Shown: positions 36,701 to 49,570 of the stretch, one piece after another
How the letters are laid out: every line of letters begins with the position of its first letter
How positions within the stretch are numbered: position 1 is the first letter of the stretch
Source: Emydura subglobosa
Lineage: Eukaryota; Chordata; Testudines; Chelidae
Length of the DNA stretch: 64,000 nucleotides
NCBI GenBank assembly: GCA_007922225.1
Contig: ML679961.1
Span: forward strand, 10,557,930 to 10,621,929
Reading direction: 5' to 3'
The notes under the pieces: model-generated
The model's database searches: none
What the model was told of the DNA's origin: nothing
Seen by the model: only the letters and a program-made list of their open reading frames with translations
Translations under genes and position numbers: made by a program

Positions 36701-39200
36701 AGCAGAGCCCGGGGTTCGTATGCAGTTTAGACATATCCTCTGTGGGCGTAATCTGCATCGCAAACCACATGTTTCAGCTGGGGGCACACAACTAAACTTT
36801 GTGCTTTTGCTAAAACCACTTATTTTAGCCAACCCTGCCTCTGTTTGGAAAGCAGCCATTACAAATACATGGCTCAGGAAGTCCTCACTTTTCATAGAAT
36901 GGAAGAACGTTGGCAGATCAAATATTAGGCAAGATGACCCCTGCTCATGCACTACCTTCCTGGGCAAGATGCGGACACAGCGGCTCTGAAGAACCTGATT
37001 CCACTCTGCTGCAGGAAGCTGGGAAGAGGGGATACTGGGGCAAGGAAGAAATAGGGTGTCTCATATTCTCTCTGCTCCCCATCACTAACACACAAGACAG
37101 GTCATAACTTTGCTCCATATCAATTGAAAATTACCCCTAACCGATTTGAAAGTCACAGCTACAATTTTTTCCGTGGATGACATCTTTTCCTAATAGATTT
37201 TTGTTCTTGCTTCTTTCCACGTGCCACCACCAATTTGTCTATGGTGAAGGCTATTGGGACTCTGGTGGTGTTCATCTCCATAGACACAGGGGGTGCAGAT
37301 TTTTGTTATGGAATTACAGCTGCCTTCATTTTAGGTCGCCTGCTTGTTTTGTGAATTAAGGGAGAAAGCAGGGAGTACAGCTGTTGGATCCAAAGGCCAC
37401 TGAAATCAATGACAATATTCTGACAGACTTCAATGGGCTTTGGATCAAGCCTTTAATTATTATTTATTTCCCAAATCATCCACCAACTATTTGCAATTGA
37501 AGAACATCTCCAGATCCACCAGATTTAGCTTTCCAATTTCTATATTTGGATATTTCTTTGCTCTTAAGGTCCTAGCAGAGCTCATCCTGCTCCCCTTCTC
37601 ACTGGAACGCCTGGCATTTAAAATCATTGCTCCAAGGTCTCCATCTCTGCTGTTTAAATGGTCCAAACTCAGCATGCTAAAGCCCTGTAGTTCTTAAACC
37701 ATCTGGGACGGGACAGAGTTCCCAGCCTGCTCTCGGTACACGCACTGGATTAGTGTTCCAAAGACACAAACCTCAGCCACAGCTTCCTCCCGAGTTAGCT
37801 GGTTTCAGGGTTTACCCTGAAAGACTCACCCTTAGCCCCTCTCTTGACATACTCTCCACCTTTTATCCTCTTGAGCTGGAGCTAATGCGAGCCTCCTTTT
37901 CTAGCAGCCAAATGAGTCAGCAGAGTGGTCCTGCATCTTCACGCAGACCTCGTATTCCTTAATTGCCTCAAAGTGTGTAGTTTATGTGTTTGTGTTTGTG
38001 CTAGGTTTTGTTTTGCAGGGGACGGGAAATTCCCATGGTTGCATTGTCATGGAGGCAGCTTCCCCAGTGGTTTCAACAGTGGGAAAGTTAGAGGAGACAT
38101 GGAACAGGTGTTCATTCCATTCTGGCATCTCAGAGCTGGTCCTAGACTTCGTGGTGATAGGAGTGGATGTGCCCCCTCGATGCTAGAGCTTCTGAAGTTG
38201 CTACCATCTGTAAAGCCCCATCAGTGTTAGTGCAATGATGGGGCAGTCACACCCCCAAACCTCCCCCCCCCCAATAAAACATGAATGCAGGAAAAGCCTT
38301 TGAGAAGGGAAAAAATTAAGGAAATGTCTAGATTAGGCAGCTATTCACAAGAGCTAATTATATTCAAATGGCAGAGAAATCCTTGCAAGTACAGCATCTT
38401 AAAAGACAGGAGACAGGCTTAAACTAGACAAGACAGAGAAGGTCACATTTTATTCATGATTCTCTGGGTAGGTAAGAGATGCGGTACCAGAATGCTGCTT
38501 GATTTGTTACAGATACATATAGAGTTTGGGCAATGACAAACGAACGTGTTTTACCTTAATAGGGTTTGTGCAGAAGCATGAGCAATATGAGGCCTATCTC
38601 TGTGGGTATTGGCGTATGGATTTTTCACACTCAAAGGTGTATCAAAAAGAAATGCAATTAAAAAAAAAAAAAGGACAAGACAACCCAGACAGTCCGTCAG
38701 CAGCCAAACCATGTGATAGACCCAGAGGCAACTCCGAAGCCCACTGCCCTGTTCCATTTGCCAAAGAGCCAGCTGCTGCTGCTTGGAAGAATCTCTTCCA
38801 CAGCTTGATGTCGAGGTCCTGTGATTGCTGTCCAAAGAGCAGTGGTGTTGCACGCTGGGATGAAGGGAATCGCAGCATCCCACTACCATATCCACCATCC
38901 CTCACTTTATAATCTCATTTTAGATTAAAGAAGTTAAAAAAGTTGCTTACGATTTTTGTTTGCTATATAAACTACAAAAAGCACATTTCCACTGGAGTAA
39001 AGAAAAATGCAACACTGGAGAAAAACCATTAATTAAAACTCAGTTTGTGTTCATTCCACAAAGGACAGGATACTAACACACCAAACCTTCACCTTATGGG
39101 AAACAGTGGTAAGGCATCACTAGCTTTATTTGTTATTCGAGAGAGAGAAACTGATGCTTTGGACTGTGATGGTTGCATCCATACTGCAGTGTATGGGCAA
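36700..39200. other. Intergenic DNA without recognisable gene
   Basis: No gene or clear transposon is seen. A core copy of the palindromic repeat (GACTTCAATGGGC) lies near 37,426-37,438. There is a (C)n run near 38,263 and an A run near 38,661. Short open frames have no recognisable domains. Confidence 0.4.
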
Positions 39201-39280
39201 GATCCTCGCCTGGTGTAACTTGGTCTAGCTTCTGACTTCAGTGGCGCTATGCTGGTTTACACCAAGTGAGAATTTGGCCC
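39201..39280. repeat. Copy of palindromic repeat (GACTTCARTGG core)
   Basis: GATCCTCGCCTGGTGTAACT, then TGACTTCAGTGGCGC, then TATGCTGGTTTACACCAAGT, then GAGAATTTGGCCC. The left and right arms are inverted copies around the TTGACTTCA-type core. Confidence 0.7.
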
Positions 39281-39505
39281 GATGTGTCCCTGTCCCGATT
39301 GTTCTGATTCCAGGGAAAGTGGAGAAAGCTGACTTTCAGTCATGAGAGTAAGTCAAAATATTATTTGGCAACGCTGGGTCTATATTGCTGAAAACTGGTT
39401 ACATGAAGTCGAGGATAGGCATAGAGATTATATACATGACTCTCGCCATTCCAAAAAATATAAAGCAGCTTTTCATTTTAAAGAGATCGATTTAAGTAGA
39501 TCAGG

Positions 39506-39592
39506 CTGGATTCTCAGCGTATATAAATCAGCGAAACTCCTCTGACTTCAGTGGGACTATGCTGATTTACATCAGCTAAGAAGGATCGAGCC
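39506..39592. repeat. Copy of palindromic repeat (GACTTCARTGG core)
   Basis: CTGGATTCTCAGC, then ATAAATCAGCGAAACTCC, then TGACTTCAGTGGGACTATGC, then TGATTTACATCAGCTAAGAA. The arms can pair over about 35 bp. This is the best preserved copy in the window. Confidence 0.75.
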
Positions 39593-39599
39593 CAGCTTC

Positions 39600-41870
39600 T
39601 TTTACTTCAGATACGCAAAGTGCAGCAGAGAGAGAACCTCTAGATTGTCAGCATGGGGTTTGTAGATGCAAACCAAACTGTTCTTTTTCTATGTAGTGTA
39701 ATAATGGGAGTTTTGCTACTGCTGTCACAGAGAGCAGGATCGGGTCCCTGAGGGTTAGGGCATTCAGCGAATCGGCTCTCCTGTTGTCTTTTGCAGACTG
39801 TGATGAGCTGAAACACCTCTGTGGCACGCCTACGCCCTGGTTTTCTTTTTTAAATTGTGCAGCACATATTGGGTACCTAAAATACTAGGGTAAATACAGG
39901 ACAAAAAGCAAGGGAGGGAGGGGGGAGAAGCTTCCCTTTTTTAGTGAGACCAAGACTAATTCAATTTAAAACCATCTGCAAGATAGAATTGAAATGAAAG
40001 CACAATGTAAGGCAAAATTATAGCCTTCAATAGACTTGTCTGGTGTTGGGCTGCTACCTACACACTCAGCGCAGCAGCTTTCTAAGCAACCAAGTGTTGC
40101 CATGTTGCCTGTTTTTAAATAAAAATAAAGACCCTCCTCTGTCATTATTTTCACTGGATTTTGTTCCTGTCATTGTTAAAGGCCTAATAGTTCCTTTTCA
40201 AGTGCGAAAGTCATTGCTAACGGGGTCAGTGTGGGGTTCTGCTCTTGCTCAGACATGGTGTAACATTAAAAAAAAACCAGAAAGGGACAGCTCCTCTGGC
40301 AGCCCAAAGACAGGATCTGGCCCACAGAGTCCCCATGAAAAAGGAAGACGCAAACAACCTACTGTTAAAGCAGAGTGAACAATGGAAACAGCTTAAAGAG
40401 AGGGCAGGGCTTCTCTTTCCCTCCTGTTTGTTTTGTAAGCCATCAGTTTGCATGTTAATGATTGGTGTAATGAGGGGCGGTTCTACTGATCTGCTCCTTG
40501 GGCTATGATCTCCTCAGCTCTCACAAGCTAAGTAGGGTTGGGCCAGGTCAATAACGTGCGGAGTTTTCCAGGATGCTGGGCCTCCAGGAGAGACAATTGT
40601 GCCTTTTGGGGAAATGGGGTGGTGCAAAAGCACCCCACAGTCCCAACTCTGCCTGTGGGCCCGTAGTAGACTACCGCACACAACAACTGGCAACAAGGAG
40701 CATGGCATACAGTAATTCCCTGGGCAGCTTCTGTCAGTGAGCTCCTGTTGAACTCTTAGTGCAAGCCAAGGCTGCCCTCCCTTCATCAGAAGCCCCAGGA
40801 AGGGTGGTCCTCTGAACACCATTATCTCTCCGCTGGGAGGGAATCATTCTCCAGGTACAGCAGCCCCTGCTGGCAATTTGTGAGCCTGGGTCATCAGAAG
40901 TGAATTAAATCCAGCAATTTTGGATCTTTTGTGTTGACAGGTGCTATGTCAATGAACGCTAGCCTTCCTAATAGCTTACAGCTAAAAATGTCTGGATTGC
41001 TTTCATTTACTGGAGATCTTTTTCTACTTATTGAGTTCTGATTTATTAATTACCCTAGTAAAACAACACATTTTTATATATATTTACCTAGAAATAGGGT
41101 TATAATTGAAGTATTTTAGCTAATGATATATTGGCCGGGGCTACAACAGGTGATTAACAATAACTGTCCTGTTTAGATTCATTTTATAAATCTGGGTAGT
41201 TTATAGACTCCCTACTTTTCCTTTCATTGTCTCTGACTAGCTAAGCCTAACGTAAGGCTCTGAAGCTAAGGGGAATGGATACATGAAATTTTATGCCATT
41301 TTCACTTGAGTGCATTATCTAGGAGACCTCTTCCTTTGGTTCCTATCTCATTAATCAATACATTTTTGGTGGTAGAAACAATCAGGAATCAGTTTCCATT
41401 CCATAAAGTACTGATAGAATTTCATTCACTATCTTTAGACTGTAATTTGCACGTAATATACATTGTATATGTTTTATTATGTTTTCTCTTGAATTAATGG
41501 TCTTATACTACAATTTCCCATTTCCATTCTTGTAGTAATATTTAAGAGGCTCATACCCCTTTTCAGTCATTCAGAAGTCTGAAAGATAGGGTTTATGAAA
41601 TAAAAATGGAGGGGACTACACTGACATTAGTCTAAACATAGTTGCATGTTAATTCAGGGAGACGGATATGAACTAAGATTACTATGCCAAAGAGGAGGTA
41701 TTTAATTTTTTAATAAAGGTCTTGCTTTACAATTACTTTTATATAACCTAGGTGTTATCCACTGCATTTTACTTACAATACTCTGGCTTTAATTTGCAGA
41801 TATTTTTTTTTTTCCTTTTTTTCAATAGTTTTAAAAATTGATCTTGGATGCGTTATAGCATTTTTATATA
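39600..41870. other. Intergenic DNA without recognisable gene
   Basis: Nothing identifiable beyond AT-rich DNA and short open frames on both strands. Confidence 0.4.
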
Positions 41871-41871
41871 C

Positions 41872-41874
<3 letters not shown>

Positions 41875-41907
<33 letters not shown>
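41875..41907 (+). repeat. (CA)n microsatellite
   Basis: An uninterrupted CA dinucleotide tract of about 16 units. Confidence 0.95.
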
Positions 41908-41911
<4 letters not shown>

Positions 41912-42722
41912 CAGTAGTATAATAGGGAAAGCCTCTTAAACGGGTCCAGACATCAGCTGTTATATTAGTGCTTGCTTGATAAAGCTTCTCTATTCTACAG
42001 ATAGTTTGCTTCTGAGGATGCTAAGGCTTTACAAGATGCACTGAGATTTTGATAAAATCTCATCAGAGCCTGCTAAAAGATCTCGTTTATCTATTCTGAT
42101 TGACTTGATTACATTGATTAATGAAACACTGGAGAATTGTATGTGATGGGGATTAAATAATGCAATTAGTTTTAATAATTTGACTAGAAAGTTGAATTAA
42201 GTTGGAAAAAAGGAGAGCAATGTTCAGTGCACAGTATTTATGATAAGTCATAACTCCTTGGTTTACCCCCTCGGAATGGTGGCATTTTACAGCCTCCCAG
42301 CTGAATGAATGCTACAAGGAACTACAAGTCAGCAGTCTTTAAAGGTTAACACCAAGGTTAGTTTTAGTTCTGAAGAATAATGTGCATGTGTAGTTGGCTT
42401 GGTAAGAGTGGAAACCATAGCAATCATCCAAGGAGTCTTGTTAGTACTGCACTAAATAAGAAGTTGGCTTGCTGGTTACTGTACCTATCATCTTGTATTC
42501 ATTTTTCATTTGCAGGAGAAGAGGTTTTGTCAGTTAAAAGGGAATTTATTTACTCGCAAGGGGTTAAATAGAAGCAGGAATCTGATTCTGCAATGGTGTT
42601 CTATGCAACAATATGGTGGAACAATTAACATAGCGGCTAATCAGACTCACTATAGTGCCAGCTCTTTGCTTTAGTGCTTGAGGCTCAGTTTTTGTAGAGA
42701 CTCATTGAGGAGGACCCTTAGT

Positions 42723-42790
42723 TCGCGTAAAGTGCCATAGCTTCGCTGAAGTCAATGGCGGTATGAAAACTCACACCAGCTGAGGATTTG
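42723..42790. repeat. Copy of palindromic repeat (GACTTCARTGG core)
   Basis: GTAAAGTGCCATAGCTTCGC, then TGAAGTCAATGGCGG, then ACACCAGCTGAGGATTTG. One arm is well preserved, the other is degraded. Confidence 0.6.
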
Positions 42791-43189
42791 TTCCATTATG
42801 ACCTATCTTGTGGGAGATTGAAGGCTTGTGAGATTCAGCATTAAAATCAGCATGGAGGACAACCAACATTGCCATGATTATGAGAGACAGAGAAGTAAAG
42901 AGAAGCAAGTCTACCACCAAAAAATCTAAGAGGAATCAAAAGAGGCTAAAGGAGAGAAAGTTACATTTCTCATATTAATTGGTTACTGTCCAATTTGTGC
43001 TCAGTTTACAAGTGAAAAAGGATGGGGTTGTTTCTAGAGGCCAGTCCTGTGAACTCCCTCGGGAAATCTGAGCATTAAGATGAATCCTTTTCTTCTCACA
43101 CATTCTCACTACTAATAAAGATCCTGCAGGTCAAATTAGGCCCTCAGTTATACTTGGGAAACCCTACTGTCTTCATGTACATCCATAAC

Positions 43190-43530
43190 TAGACCTGTGT
43201 GAATAATGGATTTTTCAGTTTGCTGGCAGTTCAAAAAAATTGGGGAAAAAATAATTTTGGCTGGAAGTTGAAGCTAGACAAGTTCAGATGGGAAATAAAG
43301 CACACAATTTTAACAGTCAAGGTAATTAACTATTGGAAGAACTTCCCAAGGATTGTGGTGGATTCTCCATCAGCGGCAATTTTTAAATTAAGATTGAATA
43401 TATTTCTTAAAAAATGTGTTCTAGTTCAGACAACTTAAATCAGGGAAGTCCTCTGGTCTTTATTATACAAGAGGTCAGCTTAGATGATCACAGTGGTCTC
43501 TTCTCACCTTCTTATCTATGAATAAAGCTT
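43190..43530 (+). mobile_element. CR1-type LINE 3' end fragment
   Basis: The end of an ORF2-like frame reads VKVINYWKNFPRIVVDSPSA, then AIFKLRLNIFLKK. This is typical of a second turtle CR1 subfamily (usual form NNWNxLPRVVVDSPS). The tail then reads TCAGGGAAGTCCTCTGG and AGGTCAGCTTAGATGATCAC. Only about 340 bp remain. An AT-rich repeat follows immediately. Confidence 0.75.
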
Positions 43531-43945
43531 TTTTTTTTTTTTTTTTTTTTATTTTTTGACAAAAAAAAAAATATAAAAATAAATTGAGTCAAAAAAAATA
43601 TTTTGTTCCCTCTGAAATGAAATATTTTGTTTTAGGTTTTGAGCATTTTTTTATGCTTGACCTTTTTTAAAATTAAAGAAAATTTCAAAACAGTTATTTT
43701 GATCTGAATGTTGGAAAAATTTAATTTAGAAAAAGTTGACTAGAAATGTTTAGACTTTTTCAGAATGTTTGTTTCTTTGTGTGCTTTTAAAATTTGTTTT
43801 TTGTTGTTTTTTTTAGTTTTTTGCTGATGAACAATTTGATGAAACTGACACAAAGTGGCAAAATGTTTCAGAGTTGCTGAGTCTGCATTTTTTTGCTGAA
43901 AAAGTTACAGACAAAAAATTTACCAAAACCACCAGTATAAATCCA
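43530..43945. repeat. AT-rich dispersed repeat, second copy
   Basis: Long T and A runs with GAAAATTTCAAAACAGTT, TTGGAAAAATTTAATTTAGA and AAATGTTTCAGAGTTGCTGA resemble the block at 4,920-5,345. It lies directly after the CR1 tail. Confidence 0.5.
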
Positions 43946-44524
43946 TTGCCTTCACTGGATGTGCACAGATGGGAGTACTTGGACAAGAAGGGGTAGATCC
44001 CAGCTCACCTCTTGTAGTGCTATTGGTTTTGGAAAACTAACAGGAGTAAAATGGCATAAAAACATATTTTTGTCACAAAAGCCAGCTGATCTGACTCTGA
44101 ATTCTCTGAGTAGAGAGCTGCTCAATAAGAAGATGCCTTCCTCCTCCCCGCCCCCAGCAGAACTGCACATTAAACTATTACATGGTTTGCTTCAGTAGAC
44201 TTCTCTGTTAACTTATTCCATAACTTCACCATACCTCCTATGAAATAGCTTTTCTAGCATTCCTTGCTTATGATTTATTTCTGAAATGAAGATCAGAACT
44301 GTCCCCTGGTATCTGAATCCTTCTCTGATGATGTGCAGAGACAGGGTATGTTATTAACTCTTTTAATGCTGAATTCCTGTCCATATCCCTGTGCCCCTGT
44401 TTTTAATGGCTATTGATTGAAATGCATAGAACATTATTACAGGCCAGATATGATCAGGCAGCATTCGAAGTACTGTATATGCAAGCCAGATTGCCCTGGC
44501 ATGGCTTCGTTGGTGTTAGTGAAG

Positions 44525-44752
44525 TGGTTATCTTGGAATCAGGTCTCTTGGTTTCTGTTCCTGATTCTGTTCCTACCTGTCTATGTGATTATGGACAAGT
44601 CACCTCTCTGTTTCAGTTTACCCATCTTTAAAATGAACATACTAGTGTTTGCTTCCCTTACAGGGGTGCTGCGATTCTTAATCACTCTTCGTAAATGCCT
44701 CTGGAGAGTCTTGCATGAAAGATGCAGTACAAATGCAAAGTGCTATTATCAG
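44525..44752 (+). repeat. tRNA-derived SINE body
   Basis: TTGGAATCAGGTCTCTTGG is followed by TGTGATTATGGACAAGTCAC, then CTCTGTTTCAGTTTACCCAT, then CTTTAAAATGAACA, and ends with AAGTGCTATTAT. This is the standard body and 3' end of the turtle or crocodilian tRNA-SINE. Confidence 0.75.
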
Positions 44753-45324
44753 AGATTGAGGTCTGACTGGTGTTTTGCACACAGAATATCAATTCTAATG
44801 GGCATTTATTTTTCTTCCTAGCTAGGTGTAGCTCCATATCTTGTTTACTGTAGCTGTGCACTAAGCTGTTACTTCAAATCATTTTCCTTGAATAACCATG
44901 ACCAGTAAACTGCATAACTGCTGTAATGAATACATCACTTCTCCCTTATAGTATCATTCTTAGAAAGAAGATGCTACAAGCATCAACTGCACAATTAGAA
45001 TCCAGATCTGATTTTTGAGGTAGCAGGCAGCCAGGACACTGAGAATCAGATTACAGCCTCCCCAACCCCAAAGTTTATGGGGGTTTGGAGTCATGCATTT
45101 TTTGTCTGGGGCTCTCTCTCTATTGGGAAGCAAATACTCAGAATCAGTGACCCACAATTCAATGAATATACTCCACTTTGCAATGTTAACCACTTTAACC
45201 AGACTATGGTCTGGTACCTGTGATAGATACTTAGATGCTGTGGTGATCAGCATGCTGGAAAAAAACTAAATAGACTAGGTTTTACCCTCACTTCCTTTTG
45301 ATGACTTTTCTCTTTCTATGTGCT

Positions 45325-45592
45325 CTTAGCTAGTGCACAGATGGTCTAGCGGCCAAGGCATTGGACTGGAACTCAAGAGACCTGGATTTTATTCAGGGCT
45401 CTGCTAGGTGACCTTGTCCAACTCACTTCCCCTCACTGTGCCTACATTTCTCCTTTGTCCATCTTGTCTATTTAGATGGCTAGTTCTTCAGGGAGGAGCC
45501 TGGCCCTGTGTGTCTGCACAATGGGGCCCTGATCTCAGTTGGGTCCTCTGGGATTGGCTTTAATACTCATAATACAATATTTTGGAACTATT
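45325..45592 (+). repeat. tRNA-derived SINE, near full length
   Basis: The tRNA-like head is readable: GATGGTCTAGCGGCCAAGGC (A-box region), then a degenerate B box GGATTTTATTC. The body contains GGTGACCTTGTCCAACTCAC and CCCTCACTGTGCC. The tail is AATGGGGCCCTGATCTCAG, then GTTGGGTCCTCTGGGATTGG. It is not a functional tRNA gene because the acceptor end and the B box are not intact. Confidence 0.8.
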
Positions 45593-45949
45593 CATAAAAT
45601 AAACCCCTTTAAGACCACCTTGAAGTGAATCTGGTACATGCTGTCATGGAACTGGATTCAGAATCACAACCACTTGACTCCCACTTTTTAAAACAAAGGC
45701 AGCAGCTTTGGTCTTACCAGGCCGTGGAAACGAGCTCGTGACTTGGCACGAGCATCTTTACATGTGCGCGTATTCAGTGCAGCCCAACTAGCTCATGTTT
45801 TTATGCAGTGCCGTCACCCTGGTCGGTAAATGCAGGATTTGAAATAGACTCTTCACCAGACCCAGTCAACTCATTGTAGAGTGCCGCCAGCCCAAACGGT
45901 TTATGAGTCGTTTTCACGTGGGGTTGAAGCCCATGATAACATGAGAGCG

Positions 45950-46060
45950 GCCATGCCGGGTAAGACCAATGGTCCATTTACCCCAGGATCCAGCCCTTCG
46001 ACGTGCTTCAGAGGACACGAACAGAACAGGCACCCATCCAGTGATCCGTCTCTCCAAATG
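45950..46060 (-). repeat. CR1 LINE 3' UTR fragment, antisense
   Basis: GGTAAGACCAATGGTCCATT, then CCAGGATCCAGC, then GACACGAACAGAACAGG and CATCCAGTGATCCGTC follow the order of the CR1 3' UTR in antisense, as at 6,530-6,640. Confidence 0.65.
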
Positions 46061-46099
46061 GCTGAGATAAGCTACCTGGTCCCTTAAAACAGGCACAGT

Positions 46100-48480
46100 A
46101 TGGTCTGGTTTTATGAAATGTTCGGGCTTTGGGCGTGCATGCATGGCCTGCACGGTTTGCCACAGGGAGCTCGAGTCTGAGTGGGGGCTGTGCATGGACG
46201 CAAGCAAGTGACGAATACCAGAGGGTAGTCTGCATTGAAGAGAACTGAGGCTCCAATCCCTTCCCCCACACTGTCAAGAGCCCAGGGAAAAGGGCATTGG
46301 AGCATGAGTAGAGAAAGGGCGTGGCTGGAGAGATACGGGTTTAAGAGTGATTCTCACCTTGCGAATGAGGCACTTGCACAGTCACACTTACACTTACTTC
46401 AATCCCCTCTTTGCCCTTCCTCTTGCTGCGAGGGAGTCAATTACTCGGCAGATGCACAGCAGCGCTCTCACTAACATAGGCTTGGGTTCAAATGCATTCC
46501 TGGCTCTGGCCATCACTTTCATCTTGTGCGCCTGGGTGCAATGCTCTGTGCAGCTCCAGCGCTGGAGCCCTCTTATCTTGGGAGGGCTTGCCAGTGTATG
46601 AAGAACTGACATTCGAGCTGCTCCATTTCAACGTGAAGGCAAATTTGAATCTGCATTCGGACATGCCACAATGCTTGTGCGCAAACAATGGGCAAACGTG
46701 AGCACAAGCAGTTGGAAAGGTAACTAAAGGACTGGCAGTGTGAACACAAGCGCAAGGATGGTATTTGCCCTGGTTTTGCAGGAGCAACAGGAGTGCTAGC
46801 CTTTGAAAATTTGACTCAGATTGTACTGCAAGCTGTTGTTTGCAGGATACTGGGGTAGGCTGGTGGCAGCTTGCATGAGCGCTGTGCCTCTAGAACCACT
46901 GTGAAAAGCAAACGTGCAGCTCTTGAGGCCATGCGAGAGTAACAGAAATAAATGTTCTATAAAATAATATAGTCAACTGCTTATTTGTGGTGTCTCAGAC
47001 AAATAAATGGAGGTTTAATCAGGGAAAACATGCCTTAGCATCAGCTAAACCACAAGGTTTCTTGACTAGAGCTCTGCCGGTCTGGATCAATAACTCCGGT
47101 GCTGTTACAATTTCAGGTTCTGCAAGCAATCACAGTCCAGCGAGGGCAGCACTTAGGCTGATAGGTAGCAACAGGAATCCGGCAGGCAAAAGAGAATAGC
47201 CAAAGTAGCTATTAAAAATGATCACTTATTAAGTCTCTGGTAATGGCTCATCCCGGAGTCTGGTGCTGCTGTGTATCAGGTTTCTGCTCTGTCTTTATTC
47301 TGGATAAAGCAGAGATGATGTTAAATTTAGGAATTAATCCAAAAGGGTCTGGGATTTAATATCGCCAATTAATAACCCCAATAATCCCTCACTGGGAAAG
47401 TGAAGTTCCCTCTTCCCATACACCAATTGTTTAAATTTTTCCCATTTGAATATATGTTCATTTCATGTACCAGGGCTAAAATAAACTTTCAAATTGATAG
47501 CAGGGCCGGAGAAAGGTTGGAAGGCAGGAAAGGAAACTAGAATTGTGTCAGCTTAGTACTGAGACAGGCATGAATAGACGCCAGTGAAGTTTTCATGGGT
47601 CTCCTTGCATTATTTTTCTGAACAAATCCAGAGTCAGTCTGAAGATAATAGGAATGTTGAGTACTAAGTAATACACTGACAGAAGACATGACTCCTTGCT
47701 GGCAGAAGACATGTGTGCATGACTTTTATGGTAGCTCAGACACTTGCAGTAAGAGCCTGGTAGTTTGGGGAAAGAATTAAACTGTCAGGAGGACAAGCTT
47801 TGATATCTCATGACTGAGGCTGGAGAAGACTATGTATGTTATGGATGTAACATATCTGGTCTCCTTTTGTAAGACATACACCTCCAGCTCTCCATGCAGG
47901 TTAGGAACAGTTGGGGGTTTTGGCACCTGAGAAGGAAATTTGAGATTCTGGGGTAAACACATTAGCTGAATGTTTCTGCTAAAAGAATCAGCTGTGAAAG
48001 TTAATAACGGCGACATTTAAAATGCCAACTTTAGGTTTCAGAGTCAACATGCCGCAGAAATTAACAGAACAGTTCATCCCTCTCACAGCTAATACTGCAA
48101 GAACAAAGACATTTTTTTTCTAACTAGTATCCCTGTAAACTGAATCTGGGATCTGAGTCATGTTGGGTTCTTTCATTTTTGCCTATCATAATAAAGGTTC
48201 TGCATGCCACACTATACCTCAGGAACACCTATGAACAGGTGTAAGTAAATGGCTGGCACTGTAAATATTACTTATTACCAACTGCATCCCTAATGTGCTA
48301 GTTGCAGGCTCAGAAAGACTACACTATGTTGGCTTGCACTTGGTTCATGTTTTCACGGGGATTTGAACAACCATGAGAGTTGGAGAGAGAACCTTTTCTG
48401 AGAAACAAAAGCTTAAATGCTGAGCACAAGTCTGCAGCTGGGGCAGATTGCATGAGAAATTCTGCAGTGGTGGAATCACA
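46100..48480. other. Intergenic DNA without recognisable gene
   Basis: No gene or named repeat is seen. GC content rises slightly at 46,100-46,800, with overlapping short frames on both strands that look like chance. Confidence 0.4.
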
Positions 48481-48488
48481 GAATAAAG

Positions 48489-48569
48489 GAGACCTAGGTG
48501 TGTCTCTGAGTACATACAGGGAGCTGATCTTAAGAGTAAAAAGGCCTCATTTTAACATACTGACTTTCC
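48489..48569 (+). repeat. Dispersed repeat, copy A
   Basis: GAGACCTAGGTGTG, then GTACATACAGGGAGCTGATC, then GAGTAAAAAGGCC. It matches copy B at 49,571-49,650 at most positions. Family unknown. Confidence 0.7.
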
Positions 48570-49109
48570 AGAGCAGAACCCCAGTTTAAGATATTAAATA
48601 GTCTTCTTTCAGCACCATATCAAACAGCCTTTCGAAGTAGCAAAGTGACCTCTGGGAATGAGGAGGGAAGGTAGAAGATGAAAATAATTTCCCAGAGTTG
48701 ATTGTTACTTTATAGCCCTTCTCTTTTCCTCCTCCTTATGTGACTGTTTCTTATACTCAGTTAGTTAGAGCTGCTTGCCTTAGTAACTTTAAAGCTACTG
48801 CACTGAAAAAAAAAAGTCTAAAGATAAGGCTTCATAGAATATATTCACATAATACATTCACCAGTGCACTGTGGGATAACTGAACTATCGACACATAAGC
48901 CCTTCCCAGTCATGTTTCTTTGTTCTGGCATACACCTTTTAGGCTTGTATTTAGCCCAGGGATTTTATTGGAAACAAAGGTTGTTACACTGCAACTTGTA
49001 TTCCTGCTGCCAAATTGCCTCCAACTCAGGGTTCACTTAAGTCTACACCTTTATCGGCAAAAGTAACATTAGAAATGATGGGGTTGATGTGGCTAGGTGC
49101 TGTATCTGA

Positions 49110-49172
49110 GCCCATGGGAGTAATCACATGCTTAAATTTAAGCATGTGCTTAAGTGCTTTGCTGGATATGGG
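49110..49172. repeat. Palindromic repeat with perfect 24-bp inverted core
   Basis: At 49,125-49,148 CACATGCTTAAA is followed directly by its reverse complement TTTAAGCATGTG. Flanks read ATGGGAGTAAT and CTTAAGTGCTTTGCTGGAT. This resembles a long form of the sauropsid palindromic repeat. Confidence 0.75.
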
Positions 49173-49570
49173 ACAGAATACGCACCATCTTGCTGGTTCA
49201 AGCCCAAGCTGAATAAGGGGAAATCAGGATTTGTAAATGTCTCCAGCGTCCAAACATTCTGGTAACATCCCTGTTTGTTTAAGTCACACTGTATGCTGGC
49301 CTGACGTAGTGTTTGTTTTTAGGGGGAGGAAAGGGGAACAACAGAAAATGATTCTGCATTTCTGGGCATCCCATTGTTTGAGCTCTAGAGATGACAAGGT
49401 TGAGTTCACGCAACCGCTGTTCACAGTCTTGTGGAATACTTTTCTCTATTCCTACTGAAGCAGGATGACGCACTTTCACTTGAACATGAGATTACTTCTG
49501 CTACAGGCTTCCACCAGGCACCGTAACACTCAGCCATAAAAGAGGTACAGAAGGAACAATACAAGTATCA

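Noticed and set aside
36594..36989. Plus-strand 131-codon frame and its minus-strand partner
   Set aside because: It runs through the inverted-repeat arm. The shared LHLFYILHFLT peptide with 34.8 kb is a by-product of the DNA repeat, not a protein family.
45330..45400. Possible tRNA gene
   Set aside because: The A-box region is tRNA-like, but the B box is degenerate and no acceptor stem closes. The downstream body is a SINE.
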